A stretch of 64,000 nucleotides of DNA from the NCBI GenBank assembly GCA_947492475.1, contig CANLNM010000002.1, positions 248,001 through 312,000 on the forward strand. The letters are read 5' to 3'. Within the stretch, counting starts at the first letter, position 1. Every line of letters starts with the position of its first letter. Shown piece by piece: positions 53,731 through 63,210 of the stretch. The notes below the pieces were generated by a model. It was not told where the DNA came from. It saw only the letters and a program-made list of their open reading frames with translations, and ran no database searches. This stretch comes from an uncultured Paracoccaceae bacterium (GTDB lineage Bacteria > Pseudomonadota > Alphaproteobacteria > Rhodobacterales > Rhodobacteraceae). The position numbers were made by a program, and so were the translations under genes.

Positions 53731-54459
53731 ATGTCCAATGGCTTGGGCGGATCCGAAACGCCATCGGCATTGCCGCGCTATGTACAAATCAGTGAAACTT
53801 TGATTCGTGAAATAGCGGCGGGGCACCTTGCGGATGGATCGCGTTTGCCGCCCGAACGGCAAATGGCCGTCGAGATGGAAGTTTCCGTCGGCACATTGCG
53901 CAAAGCGTTAGATCTACTCGTGGATCAGAAGCTCTTGGAGCGCATTCAGGGGTCCGGCAACTATGTCCGGGCGAGACAGGACGTTAATTCTGTTTATTCC
54001 ATGTTTCGACTGGAAAACGTGCAGGGTGGTGGTTTGCCGACCGCCCAAGTTTTGTCGGTGGACCGGCTTTTGAAACCTCAGGATTTTCCAGAATTTGGCG
54101 CTTCTGTGGAAGGGTTCCGGATCAGGCGTTTACGGCGGTTGGACAAAATTCCAATGGCGATCGAAGAGATTTGGCTGGATGGGGGCTATATCGAAACCCT
54201 TAACGCATCAGATTTGTCAGACTCGCTTTATCTGTTTTACCGGCAACAATTGGGGCTGGTGATTGGTCACGCCGAAGATCGAATTGGGGTTGCAATTGTG
54301 CCTGAATGGGCACCCACAGAATTTGATCACGATGTAGGTCAAGCGGTCGGTTACATCGAACGCGTGAGCTGGTCACAAGCTGGAACACGCGCTGAGTATT
54401 CACGAACATGGTTCGATTATAACAAAGCGAGATACATCTCGCGCCTTGGGAAGGGCTAA
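53731..54459 (+). CDS. GntR-family regulator with UTRA domain
   Basis: A 242-residue repressor-type protein. The N-terminal winged helix-turn-helix, about 15-80 (YVQISETLIREIAAGHLADG, LPPERQMAVEMEVSVGTLRKAL), and a C-terminal UTRA ligand-binding domain, about 95-235 (LPTAQVLSVDRLLKPQ, IEEIWLDGGYIETL), are visible. It probably controls the divergent monooxygenase-TRAP operon and binds an intermediate of the pathway (context). GGGAAGGGAA lies upstream of the ATG at 53731; the frame is open further left without support. Confidence 0.92.
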   Translation: MSNGLGGSETPSALPRYVQISETLIREIAAGHLADGSRLPPERQMAVEMEVSVGTLRKALDLLVDQKLLERIQGSGNYVRARQDVNSVYSMFRLENVQGGGLPTAQVLSVDRLLKPQDFPEFGASVEGFRIRRLRRLDKIPMAIEEIWLDGGYIETLNASDLSDSLYLFYRQQLGLVIGHAEDRIGVAIVPEWAPTEFDHDVGQAVGYIERVSWSQAGTRAEYSRTWFDYNKARYISRLGKG

Positions 54460-54461
54460 GA

Positions 54462-55562
54462 ATGTTGAAAAAAGTAAACTACGGCATCATCGGTTGTGGG
54501 ATGATGGCAAGCGAGCATATTCAAAACATCAAGTTGTTGGATGGGGCTAGTGTAAGTGTGGTTTATGATCCGGTGCCAGAACTTGCGCATGCGGCGGCTC
54601 AGCTTGCTGGTGGGGCAAAGGTAGCAGAAAGCTTAACTGATTTACTGGCCCATGAGGCGTTGGATGCGTTGGTTATTGTCAGCCCCAACCATTTGCATGT
54701 CGCACAGTTAAAGGAAATCGCCGCGACCCGCCCATTGCCCGTTCTGTGTGAAAAGCCGCTGTTCACTGACCCATCAGACCACCAATGGGTTTCTGACCTC
54801 GAACGAACCTTCCCGCATCCGATTTGGGTTGCGATGGAATATCGATATATGCCGCCCATTACGGCGCTGATGGACCAAGTTCAACAGTCAACCGGGGGCG
54901 TAAAGATGCTCACTATTCGCGAACATCGGTTCCCATTTCTGCCAAAGGTCGGCAATTGGAACAGGTTTAATACTCAGTCAGGGGGGACATTGGTTGAGAA
55001 ATGTTGTCACTTCTTTGACTTGATGCGTTTGGTTTTGCAGGACGAACCCGTGCGGATCATGGCGAGCGCCGGACAATCTGTTAACCACCTTGATGAAGTC
55101 TACGATGGTGAGGTGCCAGATATTTGGGATAACGGCTATGTTATCGTGGATTTCGCGGGCGGCGCGCGTGCGATGTTGGAATTGTGTATGTTTGCCGAAG
55201 GTGCCGAATACCAAGAAGAAATCAGCGCAGTAGGGCCAAATGGGAAAATCGAATGTTTCGTGCCGGGACCAGGTCGGTTTTGGCCCACGGAAACCTTGGG
55301 CGCGGCCCCTGTTCCCAAACTGGTTCTCTCCCCTCGATCCCCTAAGATGCCGGAAACAATTGATATTCCAGTGAGCCCAGATTTGTTGGAGGCAGGGGAT
55401 CACAACGGATCAACCTTCTACCAACATCAAAGGTTTCTGAATGTCGTCCGAGGACAAGGTGCGGTTGAGGTAAGCCTAACCGATGGTGCACGCGCGGTGT
55501 TAATGGGGCAAGCGGCCCAAGAATCTGCGAGGACCGGTCGGGCTGTTGACCTTAGTTTTTAG
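54462..55562 (+). CDS. Gfo/Idh/MocA-family oxidoreductase
   Basis: A 366-residue NAD(P)-dependent dehydrogenase-type protein. The Rossmann part is NYGIIGCGMMASEHIQNIKLL, then VVYDPVPE, and the conserved LCEKPLF with the catalytic Lys. The C-terminal domain has EHRFPFLPKVGNWNRFN and EEISAVGPNGKIECFVPG. Substrates of the family are sugars, inositol or related polyols, or biliverdin. It starts 2 bases after the GntR stop and is surely cotranscribed. The 3' end overlaps the convergent GGDEF-EAL gene by 11 bases. Confidence 0.9.
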   Translation: MLKKVNYGIIGCGMMASEHIQNIKLLDGASVSVVYDPVPELAHAAAQLAGGAKVAESLTDLLAHEALDALVIVSPNHLHVAQLKEIAATRPLPVLCEKPLFTDPSDHQWVSDLERTFPHPIWVAMEYRYMPPITALMDQVQQSTGGVKMLTIREHRFPFLPKVGNWNRFNTQSGGTLVEKCCHFFDLMRLVLQDEPVRIMASAGQSVNHLDEVYDGEVPDIWDNGYVIVDFAGGARAMLELCMFAEGAEYQEEISAVGPNGKIECFVPGPGRFWPTETLGAAPVPKLVLSPRSPKMPETIDIPVSPDLLEAGDHNGSTFYQHQRFLNVVRGQGAVEVSLTDGARAVLMGQAAQESARTGRAVDLSF

Positions 55563-58044
55563 CTATATCGGCCGCGAGCGGTTGATTTCTGTCCCAAAGC
55601 CAAGAAACGAGATCCGAAATCGGCATAGGTTTTGCAAAATAGTACCCTTGCACTTCTCGGCAGCCGAGCTCCTTCAAAACAGAGAGTTCGGCTGCTGTTT
55701 CCACCCCTTCGCATATGGCGTTCAAACCCAATCCGGAACAAAGGTTAATGATCGCAGAGGTGATCATGCGAAGCTCGGCGTCTTGATCAATCCCTCGGAT
55801 CAAGCTGCGGTCAATTTTAATTCGATCAACGGGGAATTCGCGAAGGCTCGCGATGGCGGTATGGCCGGTTCCAAAATCATCTAGCTCTACGGAAAACCCT
55901 GACGCCGCCAGTTTCCCAATGTTTTCAACGACATTTGCGGTTCTTTCATCCAGCAATGTCGATTCAAGTATTTCCATAACCAACTGATCGGGACGAAGAT
56001 CAAACAGACTGAGGTTCGTGTGAATTGTGTCCAGCAGATTTGGATCACATAAACGCGACGTCGACAAGTTGATGCTGAAACGCGGGTTTTCAAAACCAGC
56101 AGCCATCAGTTCTGACATGGCGGCACAGGTGAGATACAAAACATGCTGATCAAGGGAATCCATCAGATTTGCTTCGTCCGCTGCGGGCAAAAAATCCCCA
56201 GGCAACAACAAGCCACGTTCGGGATGTTGCCAGCGGACAAGGCTTTCGAATCCAATGACTTTTTCGCCATCAAGCGACAATTGAGGCTGGAACCAAACAC
56301 AAAACGCATCATCGGCCAACGCTTGGACGATTTCATGGGCCAATTGCGCACTGGCTTGTGCAAGGTGTCGCATTTCCGGAAGGAAGGTGACGTATTTACC
56401 TCTTCCTGAGTCCTTTGAAATTTTTAGTGCAATATCAGCATCTTGTAACGCTTGATCCGCCAGTTGTCCGGTGCGCGGACGCCAGGTCGCAACCCCGATA
56501 CTGGCACCGACATAACAGGGTTTGTCTTCGAAAATAATGGGTTCTGACTGGGTTTCGACAACCCGACGCGCCATAGCATCAACATCCGTTAACTCGGTGA
56601 TTTTGCAGCAAATCACGAATTCATCGCCGCCCACACGCGCGACCACATCATCCCGCCTGGTTTGGGTGCGCAGTTTGATCCCTGATTGGATCAGAACATG
56701 GTCCCCGGCAGCGTGGCCCATCACGTCATTGATCGCTTTGAATTTGTCCAAATCGATGTGCAATAGCGCAAATTCCGCGGTTGGGTCAGCTTTGGTCAAT
56801 GCGTCCAAAACATCACTTAGCCCACGCCGGTTTAGCAACCCCGTCAGCGGATCGGTTTGAGCAGCAAGGCGCAGTTCGGCCTCTTGATGTTTGAATGCGG
56901 TAATGTCGAAGCGAAAACTAACATATCCGCCATCCGTAGAGCGTTGATCTAGAAACCGAATCCAGGTTCCGTCTTTCATTTGGCCTTCGTAAATATGGGT
57001 GGAATCATTGCGGTTAGATAAAACACTCTCCAACCATTCTTGTTCTTTTTTGCCGGCCAAGTTCATGGGGTGGGCACGGATGCTTTCACGGAGCACGTCT
57101 TCGAAGCTGAGCCCGATCGCAGGTTCCCAATCGACTTTGTTAAACATTGTGGAAATCTGCGGATTATAAAGGACCAGACGGTCATCTTTGTCAAAAAGCA
57201 GGAAACCCGCCGGGGAGGCATTGATCGCATCTATCAGGTATTGTTCCGCTTGTTCCGCTCGGTTCCGGCTTTCGATTTCTTCTGTGATATCAATGCGTAA
57301 CCCAACGCGCCCCCCATCTGGGGTCTCACTTTCAATAATGCGTAACCATCTGCCATCAATCAGATGTTGTTTCATGTTGATCTGGGCTTCTTGGTGTTGA
57401 CGCATCCGTTCAACAAGCCAATCCTGTTCTCGACCAACGGCCTCGACATACTCGCCTTGTTTCAACCCTTCCCTTAATATGTCGATAAACGGGGTTCCGG
57501 GTTCCATCACGCTGGCGCTCAGCGGGTAGAATTCCTTGTACTTTTGGTTGCAGACGACCAAGTGATCATTTTTGTCATATAAAACAAAGGCATCCGGCAA
57601 TGTTTCAATTGCAGTTCGCAACACATCCTGTGCTTCACGCGCTTGTTGCTGTGCTTGGTTGCGCGCGCTGATATCGACCACATAGGCAATCAGGTCTGGG
57701 TCAGGTGAATCGGTTAGCTGAACGACTGCGTCCGCTTCGTATATGGTCCCATCCTTGCGACGCAATGTCGTGCCAAGGGTGATCATGCTCTCTTTTTTCT
57801 CGAAAAGCGGCACCATTTTGTCTGCAACCCACCGAGTGTTCAGGTCAGGGTTTAAATCATAGACGCACATGGTCTGAATTTCAGCTTGGGTATATCCGGT
57901 ATTTTCCAACGCACCACGGCTGGCGTTTAAAAACTGAAAGGTTTGTCGGTCAAACAAGAATATTTCATAAAAACATTGTTCGAAAAAGCCGCTAAATAGC
58001 GGACGTTGTGTCCCTGATGTTAAATCGTCCACCACCAATTTCAA
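55552..58044 (-). CDS. PAS-GGDEF-EAL cyclic-di-GMP turnover protein
   Basis: About 830 residues, cytoplasmic. Three PAS domains lie in about 15-385 (DRQTFQFLNASRGALENTGY, LVVCNQKYKEFYPL, GFLLFDKDDRLVLYNPQI). A GGDEF domain has an intact GGDEF at about 472-476 (VARVGGDEFVICC). The EAL domain has ESL at about 600 in place of EAL, with the metal and catalytic residues otherwise intact (INLS, LVMEILES, LDDFGTGHTA, KIDRSL, EGVETAAE). I prefer the TTG at 58044 with GGAGGG 8 bases upstream; the frame also opens at GTG 58068. Expected to make or break c-di-GMP under PAS control. Confidence 0.9.
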   Translation of the reverse strand: MKLVVDDLTSGTQRPLFSGFFEQCFYEIFLFDRQTFQFLNASRGALENTGYTQAEIQTMCVYDLNPDLNTRWVADKMVPLFEKKESMITLGTTLRRKDGTIYEADAVVQLTDSPDPDLIAYVVDISARNQAQQQAREAQDVLRTAIETLPDAFVLYDKNDHLVVCNQKYKEFYPLSASVMEPGTPFIDILREGLKQGEYVEAVGREQDWLVERMRQHQEAQINMKQHLIDGRWLRIIESETPDGGRVGLRIDITEEIESRNRAEQAEQYLIDAINASPAGFLLFDKDDRLVLYNPQISTMFNKVDWEPAIGLSFEDVLRESIRAHPMNLAGKKEQEWLESVLSNRNDSTHIYEGQMKDGTWIRFLDQRSTDGGYVSFRFDITAFKHQEAELRLAAQTDPLTGLLNRRGLSDVLDALTKADPTAEFALLHIDLDKFKAINDVMGHAAGDHVLIQSGIKLRTQTRRDDVVARVGGDEFVICCKITELTDVDAMARRVVETQSEPIIFEDKPCYVGASIGVATWRPRTGQLADQALQDADIALKISKDSGRGKYVTFLPEMRHLAQASAQLAHEIVQALADDAFCVWFQPQLSLDGEKVIGFESLVRWQHPERGLLLPGDFLPAADEANLMDSLDQHVLYLTCAAMSELMAAGFENPRFSINLSTSRLCDPNLLDTIHTNLSLFDLRPDQLVMEILESTLLDERTANVVENIGKLAASGFSVELDDFGTGHTAIASLREFPVDRIKIDRSLIRGIDQDAELRMITSAIINLCSGLGLNAICEGVETAAELSVLKELGCREVQGYYFAKPMPISDLVSWLWDRNQPLAADIAKN

Positions 58045-58301
58045 AGAGCTTCTCCCTCCGGCAGACACACCCGTACTTCGACTTTAGAACACAGCTTAGG
58101 GTAGATTAGGAATTATTCGTTAACGAAAGGTTTCTGCCCCTTTTTGGGGTTAACCAGTAAAGCGGGTTTGCATGAAACTGAGGCCATTTCAGGGGCATCG
58201 TTGATTGGATGTATCCCTACCTCCCCCTAAAAATCGGATCACATTTGTTTCGAATCGCCAATCCGGTTAGCCTGAGGTACATTTTTAGAAGGGTTATTGT
58301 T

Positions 58302-59576
58302 TTGAGCCGGTTTGCAGCGATCATTTGCTGCACGGTTGCTGCCTCACCTTTGTCGGCTGTGACTTTGCATCTTGAATTGATCACCCCAGATCCCGCTGGC
58401 GGGACGGTGGTTGATATTCAGCCGTTACAAGGCGCAGATCAGGGGGGATATTTCCTGTCATTGCGATCCGGTGCCATTTCCCACCGAAATGGCGCAACGG
58501 GTGAACAATCTGTCATTCTTGACCAGGTGCCAGACGACAATCTCGATCTGGCCTATGGGATGACACTTGCACCGGATCACGCGATGAGTGGCCAAGTTTA
58601 CATCAGCTATGCCACAACCGATAACCGCCATGTGATTGCGCGATACACAGAAACGGCGTCGGGAATGCTTGATCCCAATTCCGCACAGATTGTGATGTCT
58701 ATTCAACATGATCGCAGCAACAACCATTATGGGGGGGATGTTGAATTTGGCCCCGATGGATATTTGTATGTCACAACTGGGGATGGCAATCAGGACATAC
58801 ATGCCAGTCCAATCGACAGTCAGGATGTCACCAACCGGCTTGGATCGGTTCTGAGGGTGGATGTGGGCGGGGATGCCTATCCTGATGATCCGTTCAATAA
58901 CTACGCAATCCCAGCCGACAATCCGGATTTTGGGGCAGGGGCCGATCCCGCATTATGGGCGATTGGGCTGAGAAATCCGTTTCAGGCGACCTTTGATCCC
59001 CTAACCGGGCGTTATTTTATCGCGGATGTCGGTGAAGATGGCGCAGAAGAGATCAATATAGGTGTCGCTGGGGCAAATTACGGCTGGAACGTTTATGAAG
59101 GCACAGCACCCCTGACAGGCGGAGGAGAGCTCGCCACTGGGACGCTTACCGACCCGTTTTACGCGTATGGGCACGATCAAGGTCAATCGATCACAGGCGG
59201 TTTGGTTTATCGTGATGGATTGGCAGAATTAAGCATTCTGGAAGGCCAATATCTGTTTGGCGACTTTCGTACCCCCGGCCTGTACGGATTTGACGCAAGC
59301 AGCCCATTGGGGACCGCGCCCGCCATCACGTCCTATGATTTCATAACCGATGTGGGGCGTTTGGGATCGATCGTTGCACTGGGGCGTGACGGGGCGGGGC
59401 ATTTATATGTCTCAAGCCTATATGGCGGTGTCTACGAAGTGACCGGCGTGTCGGGATTGCCCGCAGTTCCTGCACCGTTAACATTGCCATTATTGGCAAC
59501 GGGTTTTGGAATAATGGCATTGTTCCAACGACGTAGGTGCAGGGGATTTGCAATAAAATCGCACACTGATTTTTGA
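58302..59576 (+). CDS. PQQ-type sugar/aldose dehydrogenase-like protein with CTERM signal
   Basis: A 424-residue exported protein. The signal peptide is LSRFAAIICCTVAASPLSA; AGAAGGG lies upstream of the TTG at 58302, while an ATG at 58209 would add 31 residues before it. The beta-propeller (GSDH/SndH-type) domain shows HYGGDVEFGPDGYLYVTTGDGN, ALWAIGLRNPFQATFDPLTG, ADVGEDGAEEIN and GNQYLFGDF-like blocks. The C-terminus is AVPAPLTLPLLATG, hydrophobic, then RRR, a CTERM-like sorting signal. It would be a matrix- or surface-bound enzyme or binder of sugars; PQQ binding is inferred. Confidence 0.85.
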   Translation: MSRFAAIICCTVAASPLSAVTLHLELITPDPAGGTVVDIQPLQGADQGGYFLSLRSGAISHRNGATGEQSVILDQVPDDNLDLAYGMTLAPDHAMSGQVYISYATTDNRHVIARYTETASGMLDPNSAQIVMSIQHDRSNNHYGGDVEFGPDGYLYVTTGDGNQDIHASPIDSQDVTNRLGSVLRVDVGGDAYPDDPFNNYAIPADNPDFGAGADPALWAIGLRNPFQATFDPLTGRYFIADVGEDGAEEINIGVAGANYGWNVYEGTAPLTGGGELATGTLTDPFYAYGHDQGQSITGGLVYRDGLAELSILEGQYLFGDFRTPGLYGFDASSPLGTAPAITSYDFITDVGRLGSIVALGRDGAGHLYVSSLYGGVYEVTGVSGLPAVPAPLTLPLLATGFGIMALFQRRRCRGFAIKSHTDF

Positions 59577-59823
59577 ATTCTCGACGTTGTGACGAGTTCA
59601 AAATCGAACTCCGATTTGTTCTTATCCAGGATTTGTTAGAATTGCACTGGCGAAGTTTCGGCGCAGGTCGTCGTTTAAAAACAATAAGATACGAACGAGT
59701 TTTATTTCCTGCATTGGCGATGACCCTACTCAATATGTGAAAGATGAAGCCGGGGAACTTGTTATTAAGAATATGGTTCTACGTTCACCTGAGAAATTAG
59801 TTGAACCTAGGATCAGAAGCCTC

Positions 59824-60135
59824 ATGAACATTGCTTCAGAAAATCCAAAATCCTCTGGCAAGGCAGTCATCGAATTGCCGGCAAGGTTGGATATCTCCGT
59901 GTGCGAAGAATTGGCACAGAAGTTTAATTCGAGTCGAAATTCCGAGATTTATGTCGTTGCTGATAAAGTGACTCATATCGGGGCGCTTGCCTTACAATTG
60001 CTCTTGTCTGCCCGGCTCCAATGGGATGCAGATGAGCATCCGTTTTTTATCTCCTCCCCCTCAATCGCATTCAACGAAGGTATTGCACTTCTTGGATACG
60101 ACCAATCTCCATTTCAAGAAGGCGCCATTGCATGA
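59824..60135 (+). CDS. STAS-domain protein, first gene of chemotaxis operon
   Basis: A 103-residue cytoplasmic protein with the STAS pattern: AVIELPARLDISVCEELAQKF, IYVVADKVTHIGALALQLLL. The phosphorylatable Ser/Thr site of anti-anti-sigma factors would be near T-H-I-G, where S is replaced by H-I. An ATG at 59824 starts at the fold; GTG at 59737 is possible. The stop overlaps the cheY ATG by 4 bases (ATGA-type), so it is fixed to the che operon. Role unknown; scaffold for CheA or CheY is a guess. Confidence 0.75.
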   Translation: MNIASENPKSSGKAVIELPARLDISVCEELAQKFNSSRNSEIYVVADKVTHIGALALQLLLSARLQWDADEHPFFISSPSIAFNEGIALLGYDQSPFQEGAIA

Positions 60136-60497
60136 AAAAGAAAATCCTCGCAGTTGACGATTCTCGCACCATGCGAAGCCTTCTTGAACGGGCCTTACAT
60201 GATGCTGGGTTCGATGTAGACCTCGCAGAAGATGGAGTTGATGGGTTGGACAAACTCGAAGACGCGCAACCGGATCTAGTCATCACTGACATCAATATGC
60301 CCCGCTTGGATGGATTTGGCGTGATCGAAGGTATTCGGGCAATGGATCAATACCGTGGATTGCCAATTCTGGTTCTAACAACAGAGAGTGGCGCAGAGCT
60401 AAAATCCAAGGCCCGAAAAGCCGGGGCCACGGGATGGATCGTAAAACCCTTTGACCAAGACAAGCTCGTGTCTGCGATCAACAGGATTGTAGCATAA
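60132..60497 (+). CDS. cheY: CheY-type response regulator
   Basis: A 121-residue single receiver domain. Asp9 and Asp10 (AVDDSRTMR) bind magnesium, Asp53 (VITDINMPRLDGF) is phosphorylated, Thr83/84 (VLTTES) and Lys105 (IVKPFD) complete the site. It takes phosphate from CheA and controls the flagellar motor or acts as a phosphate sink; only one CheY is in view. Overlaps STAS and cheA genes (TAATG). Confidence 0.93.
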   Translation: MKKKILAVDDSRTMRSLLERALHDAGFDVDLAEDGVDGLDKLEDAQPDLVITDINMPRLDGFGVIEGIRAMDQYRGLPILVLTTESGAELKSKARKAGATGWIVKPFDQDKLVSAINRIVA

Positions 60498-62713
60498 TGG
60501 CGGGGGATCACATGAACGAACTGCGGGAAAGCTTTTTTCAAGAATGTGATGACCTCATGGAGGTTCTCACAGATGGTCTTGAGGCGCTGGACGATGGCAA
60601 TCACGATGACGAAACCATCAACGCGATGTTTCGGGCCGTCCATTCAATCAAAGGCGGGGCAGGGGCATTTGACCTCACGGCGCTGGTCGAGTTTTCACAC
60701 GCCCTAGAAAACCTCTTGGACAATATGCGTTCCGGGAAAACGGATCCGGAACCCAATGTAACGGCAGTGTTGTTCTCTTCGGGTGATCATCTGTCTGATT
60801 TGATTGAATTATCTCGCCAAGGCCAAAGCCCAGACCCCCAAAAGGGCGCGCAGATTGTCAAAGAATTGTTCGCCCTTTGTGGTGAGGACCCGCAACAGGC
60901 AGAAGAAGAAGAAGCAGAAGCGGCTGCAAATTTTGAACCTGTTGCCTTTGACTTTGGGGATGACGATTCGGGTGATATAGATCCTCTTGCTGCCTTCTCG
61001 GCCCCTGCCGAGACCGAAATCGAATGTTTTGAAATCGACTTCAAAGCAGATCCAGACATGTTCAGAACCGGGAATGATCCAGCTTTGCTGTTCCGCGCTT
61101 TGGCTGATACCGGTACATTGCAGGTCGAAATTGATGACAGTGCTGTTTTGTCTTTGTCGGAACAGGACTGGGCGGATCCAGTCCTAAGCTGGAAGCTAAC
61201 GCTTGTTCCAATTGCTGGAGTAACCGAACAAACACTTCACGATGTATTTGAATTCGTAGAAGGGATTTGCGCATACGAAATCAAAGAGATTGCGGCCAAA
61301 TCTACTGAATCCATCGTTCCAGAAGTTTCAACGGATGTTCTGCCTGGACCTGAGCCAACTCAACCCGAAGTCCCAAAAAAAAATGAAGTTTCCACTCAAA
61401 CTAAATTAAATGAGACAGTTGTGTCTGCCCCGGATGAAAGTGCTGCCAAGCCCGCTCAAAAGTCACAAAACCGTGCTTCCGCGGCGGCGCGCAACACTAT
61501 TCGCGTTGAATTGTTCAAAGTAGATAGATTGATAAATCTGGTTGGTGAACTGGTTATCAGTGAAGCAATGCTTCGCCAATCAATGGGGGAATTGGAAATT
61601 TCATCGCATGGATCGATCGATTCAGCGATGGGGCAACTCAAACAACTCTCGGGAATCTTGCAAGAAAGCGTCATGACTATTCGCGCACAGCCAGTACGTG
61701 GTCTGTTTCAGCGAATGTCGCGCATCGTTCGAGAAAGCAGTAAAGAATCTGGTAAATCTGCACGTTTGGTTACGAACGGAGATGCAACGGAAGTCGATAA
61801 AACTGTTACTGAAAGGCTTGTCGATCCATTAACTCACATGATCCGAAACGCCGTCGATCATGGGCTTGAAAACCCAGAGGATAGAGTAAAAGCAGGAAAG
61901 CCGGAAAGAGGCACCGTAACGTTGAGTGCTGCGCATAGATCAGGACGTGTTCTTATTACACTGAGCGATGATGGCGCCGGCATAAACCGAAAACGGGTTC
62001 GACAAGTTGCCGAGCAAAAGGGACTGGTTTCACCAGAAGATGATCTTTCAGATTCTGAAGTGGACAACCTTTTATTCATGCCTGGTTTCTCTACAAATGA
62101 TGAGGTTTCCAAACTGTCTGGGCGTGGCGTCGGGATGGACGTTGTTCGTAGCGAAATTAGCGCATTAGGCGGACGGGTAAGCTTACAATCTGTTGCAGGT
62201 CAGGGCACAACTTTAACGATCAGCTTGCCTCTTACATTGGCTGTTCTTGAAGGGATGATTGTTAGTGTCGCTGGACAAACAGTTGTCGTTCCAACGACGG
62301 CCCTCAGAGAAACCTTTAGGACCGACGAAGCTTCCATCCATCAATTTTGCGCCAGTGATCGGGTTCTATCGATGCATGATGGGTTGGTACCAATCGTTGA
62401 CTTAGGGGCCGCACTTGGGTTCCGCCAACCATTGGACGATATTTCTGCGCAATCTCTACTTTTGATAGAAGGAGATTCCAACAAACGAACAGCTCTGGTC
62501 GTCGATGAAATTCAGGGCCAACGAGAAGTTGTAATCAAAGGGCTTGAGCAAAACTATCAACGTATTCCGGGAATTTCGGCGGCTACAATTCTTGGTGATG
62601 GGCATATTGCTCTGATCGTGGATACCGACCAATTGATGGACCAGACACAGACGCCTAGCCAGGCGGTTCCTAAATTAGATGAAAACGCCATGATAGGGAG
62701 TCTACATTCATGA
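60497..62713 (+). CDS. cheA: Chemotaxis histidine kinase CheA
   Basis: A 738-residue kinase. P1 HPt has His49 (FRAVHSIKGGAGAF). An acidic linker and P2-like region lie in about 140-290. P3 dimerisation is NTIRVELFKVDRLINLVGELV. P4 HATPase has Asn451 in MIRNAVDHGLE and the SDDGAGIN box. P5 CheW-like spans about 590-730 (TTALRETFRTDE, GQREVVIKGLEQ). All elements of an active class II CheA are present. Start fixed by TAATG at 60497. The stop overlaps cheW. Confidence 0.95.
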   Translation: MAGDHMNELRESFFQECDDLMEVLTDGLEALDDGNHDDETINAMFRAVHSIKGGAGAFDLTALVEFSHALENLLDNMRSGKTDPEPNVTAVLFSSGDHLSDLIELSRQGQSPDPQKGAQIVKELFALCGEDPQQAEEEEAEAAANFEPVAFDFGDDDSGDIDPLAAFSAPAETEIECFEIDFKADPDMFRTGNDPALLFRALADTGTLQVEIDDSAVLSLSEQDWADPVLSWKLTLVPIAGVTEQTLHDVFEFVEGICAYEIKEIAAKSTESIVPEVSTDVLPGPEPTQPEVPKKNEVSTQTKLNETVVSAPDESAAKPAQKSQNRASAAARNTIRVELFKVDRLINLVGELVISEAMLRQSMGELEISSHGSIDSAMGQLKQLSGILQESVMTIRAQPVRGLFQRMSRIVRESSKESGKSARLVTNGDATEVDKTVTERLVDPLTHMIRNAVDHGLENPEDRVKAGKPERGTVTLSAAHRSGRVLITLSDDGAGINRKRVRQVAEQKGLVSPEDDLSDSEVDNLLFMPGFSTNDEVSKLSGRGVGMDVVRSEISALGGRVSLQSVAGQGTTLTISLPLTLAVLEGMIVSVAGQTVVVPTTALRETFRTDEASIHQFCASDRVLSMHDGLVPIVDLGAALGFRQPLDDISAQSLLLIEGDSNKRTALVVDEIQGQREVVIKGLEQNYQRIPGISAATILGDGHIALIVDTDQLMDQTQTPSQAVPKLDENAMIGSLHS

Positions 62714-63210
62714 CCGACAACGCATTTGACGTAGTAGAAAACTCGGGCGAAACCGTACAAAAGTCTAGCAATGTGCAAAGAGAAATTGTGACATTTGCAG
62801 TCGGTGACCAAGGGTTCTGTATGGAAATAGAATATGTCTTGGAAATCCGCGGTTGGGCGAAAACTACTATCTTACCGCATGCACCTGATTATGTCGTTGG
62901 TTTAATGAATTTGCGGGGAACAGTCTTGCCTGTCATCGATCTGTCTCTTCGACTGGGATTAGGCAAAACTGAAACCACGGCGCGACATGTGATTATCATT
63001 GCAAAAATTGAAGATAAAACAATCGGACTTCTCGTCGAAGCGGTTTCTGACATCATGAGTGTTAGCGAAGGGGAATTGAAGCCTACGCCTGACGTAGCCT
63101 CAAATCAAACCCGAGCTTTCATCAAAGGCGTATATTCCATTGAAGACACATTGGTTCGTGCAATTGACATAAACCAAGTTGTTCCAAATTCGGATGGAAT
63201 AGCTGCGTGA
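62710..63210 (+). CDS. cheW: Chemotaxis coupling protein CheW
   Basis: A 166-residue adaptor that links CheA to chemoreceptors. The family pattern is IVTFAVGDQGFCMEIEYVLEI, then LPHAPDYVVGLMNLRGTVLPVIDL with the conserved N-L-R-G, and VSDIMSVSEGELKPTP. An N-terminal extension of about 25 residues precedes the first strand. ATGA overlap with cheA; the stop overlaps the GTG of cheR. Confidence 0.94.
   Translation: MTDNAFDVVENSGETVQKSSNVQREIVTFAVGDQGFCMEIEYVLEIRGWAKTTILPHAPDYVVGLMNLRGTVLPVIDLSLRLGLGKTETTARHVIIIAKIEDKTIGLLVEAVSDIMSVSEGELKPTPDVASNQTRAFIKGVYSIEDTLVRAIDINQVVPNSDGIAA

Noticed and set aside
59571-59602. Imperfect hairpin TTTTGAATTCTCG / CGAGTTCAAAA after the PQQ-type gene
   Set aside because: The stem is interrupted, A/T-rich and has no T-run, so it is not reported as a terminator.
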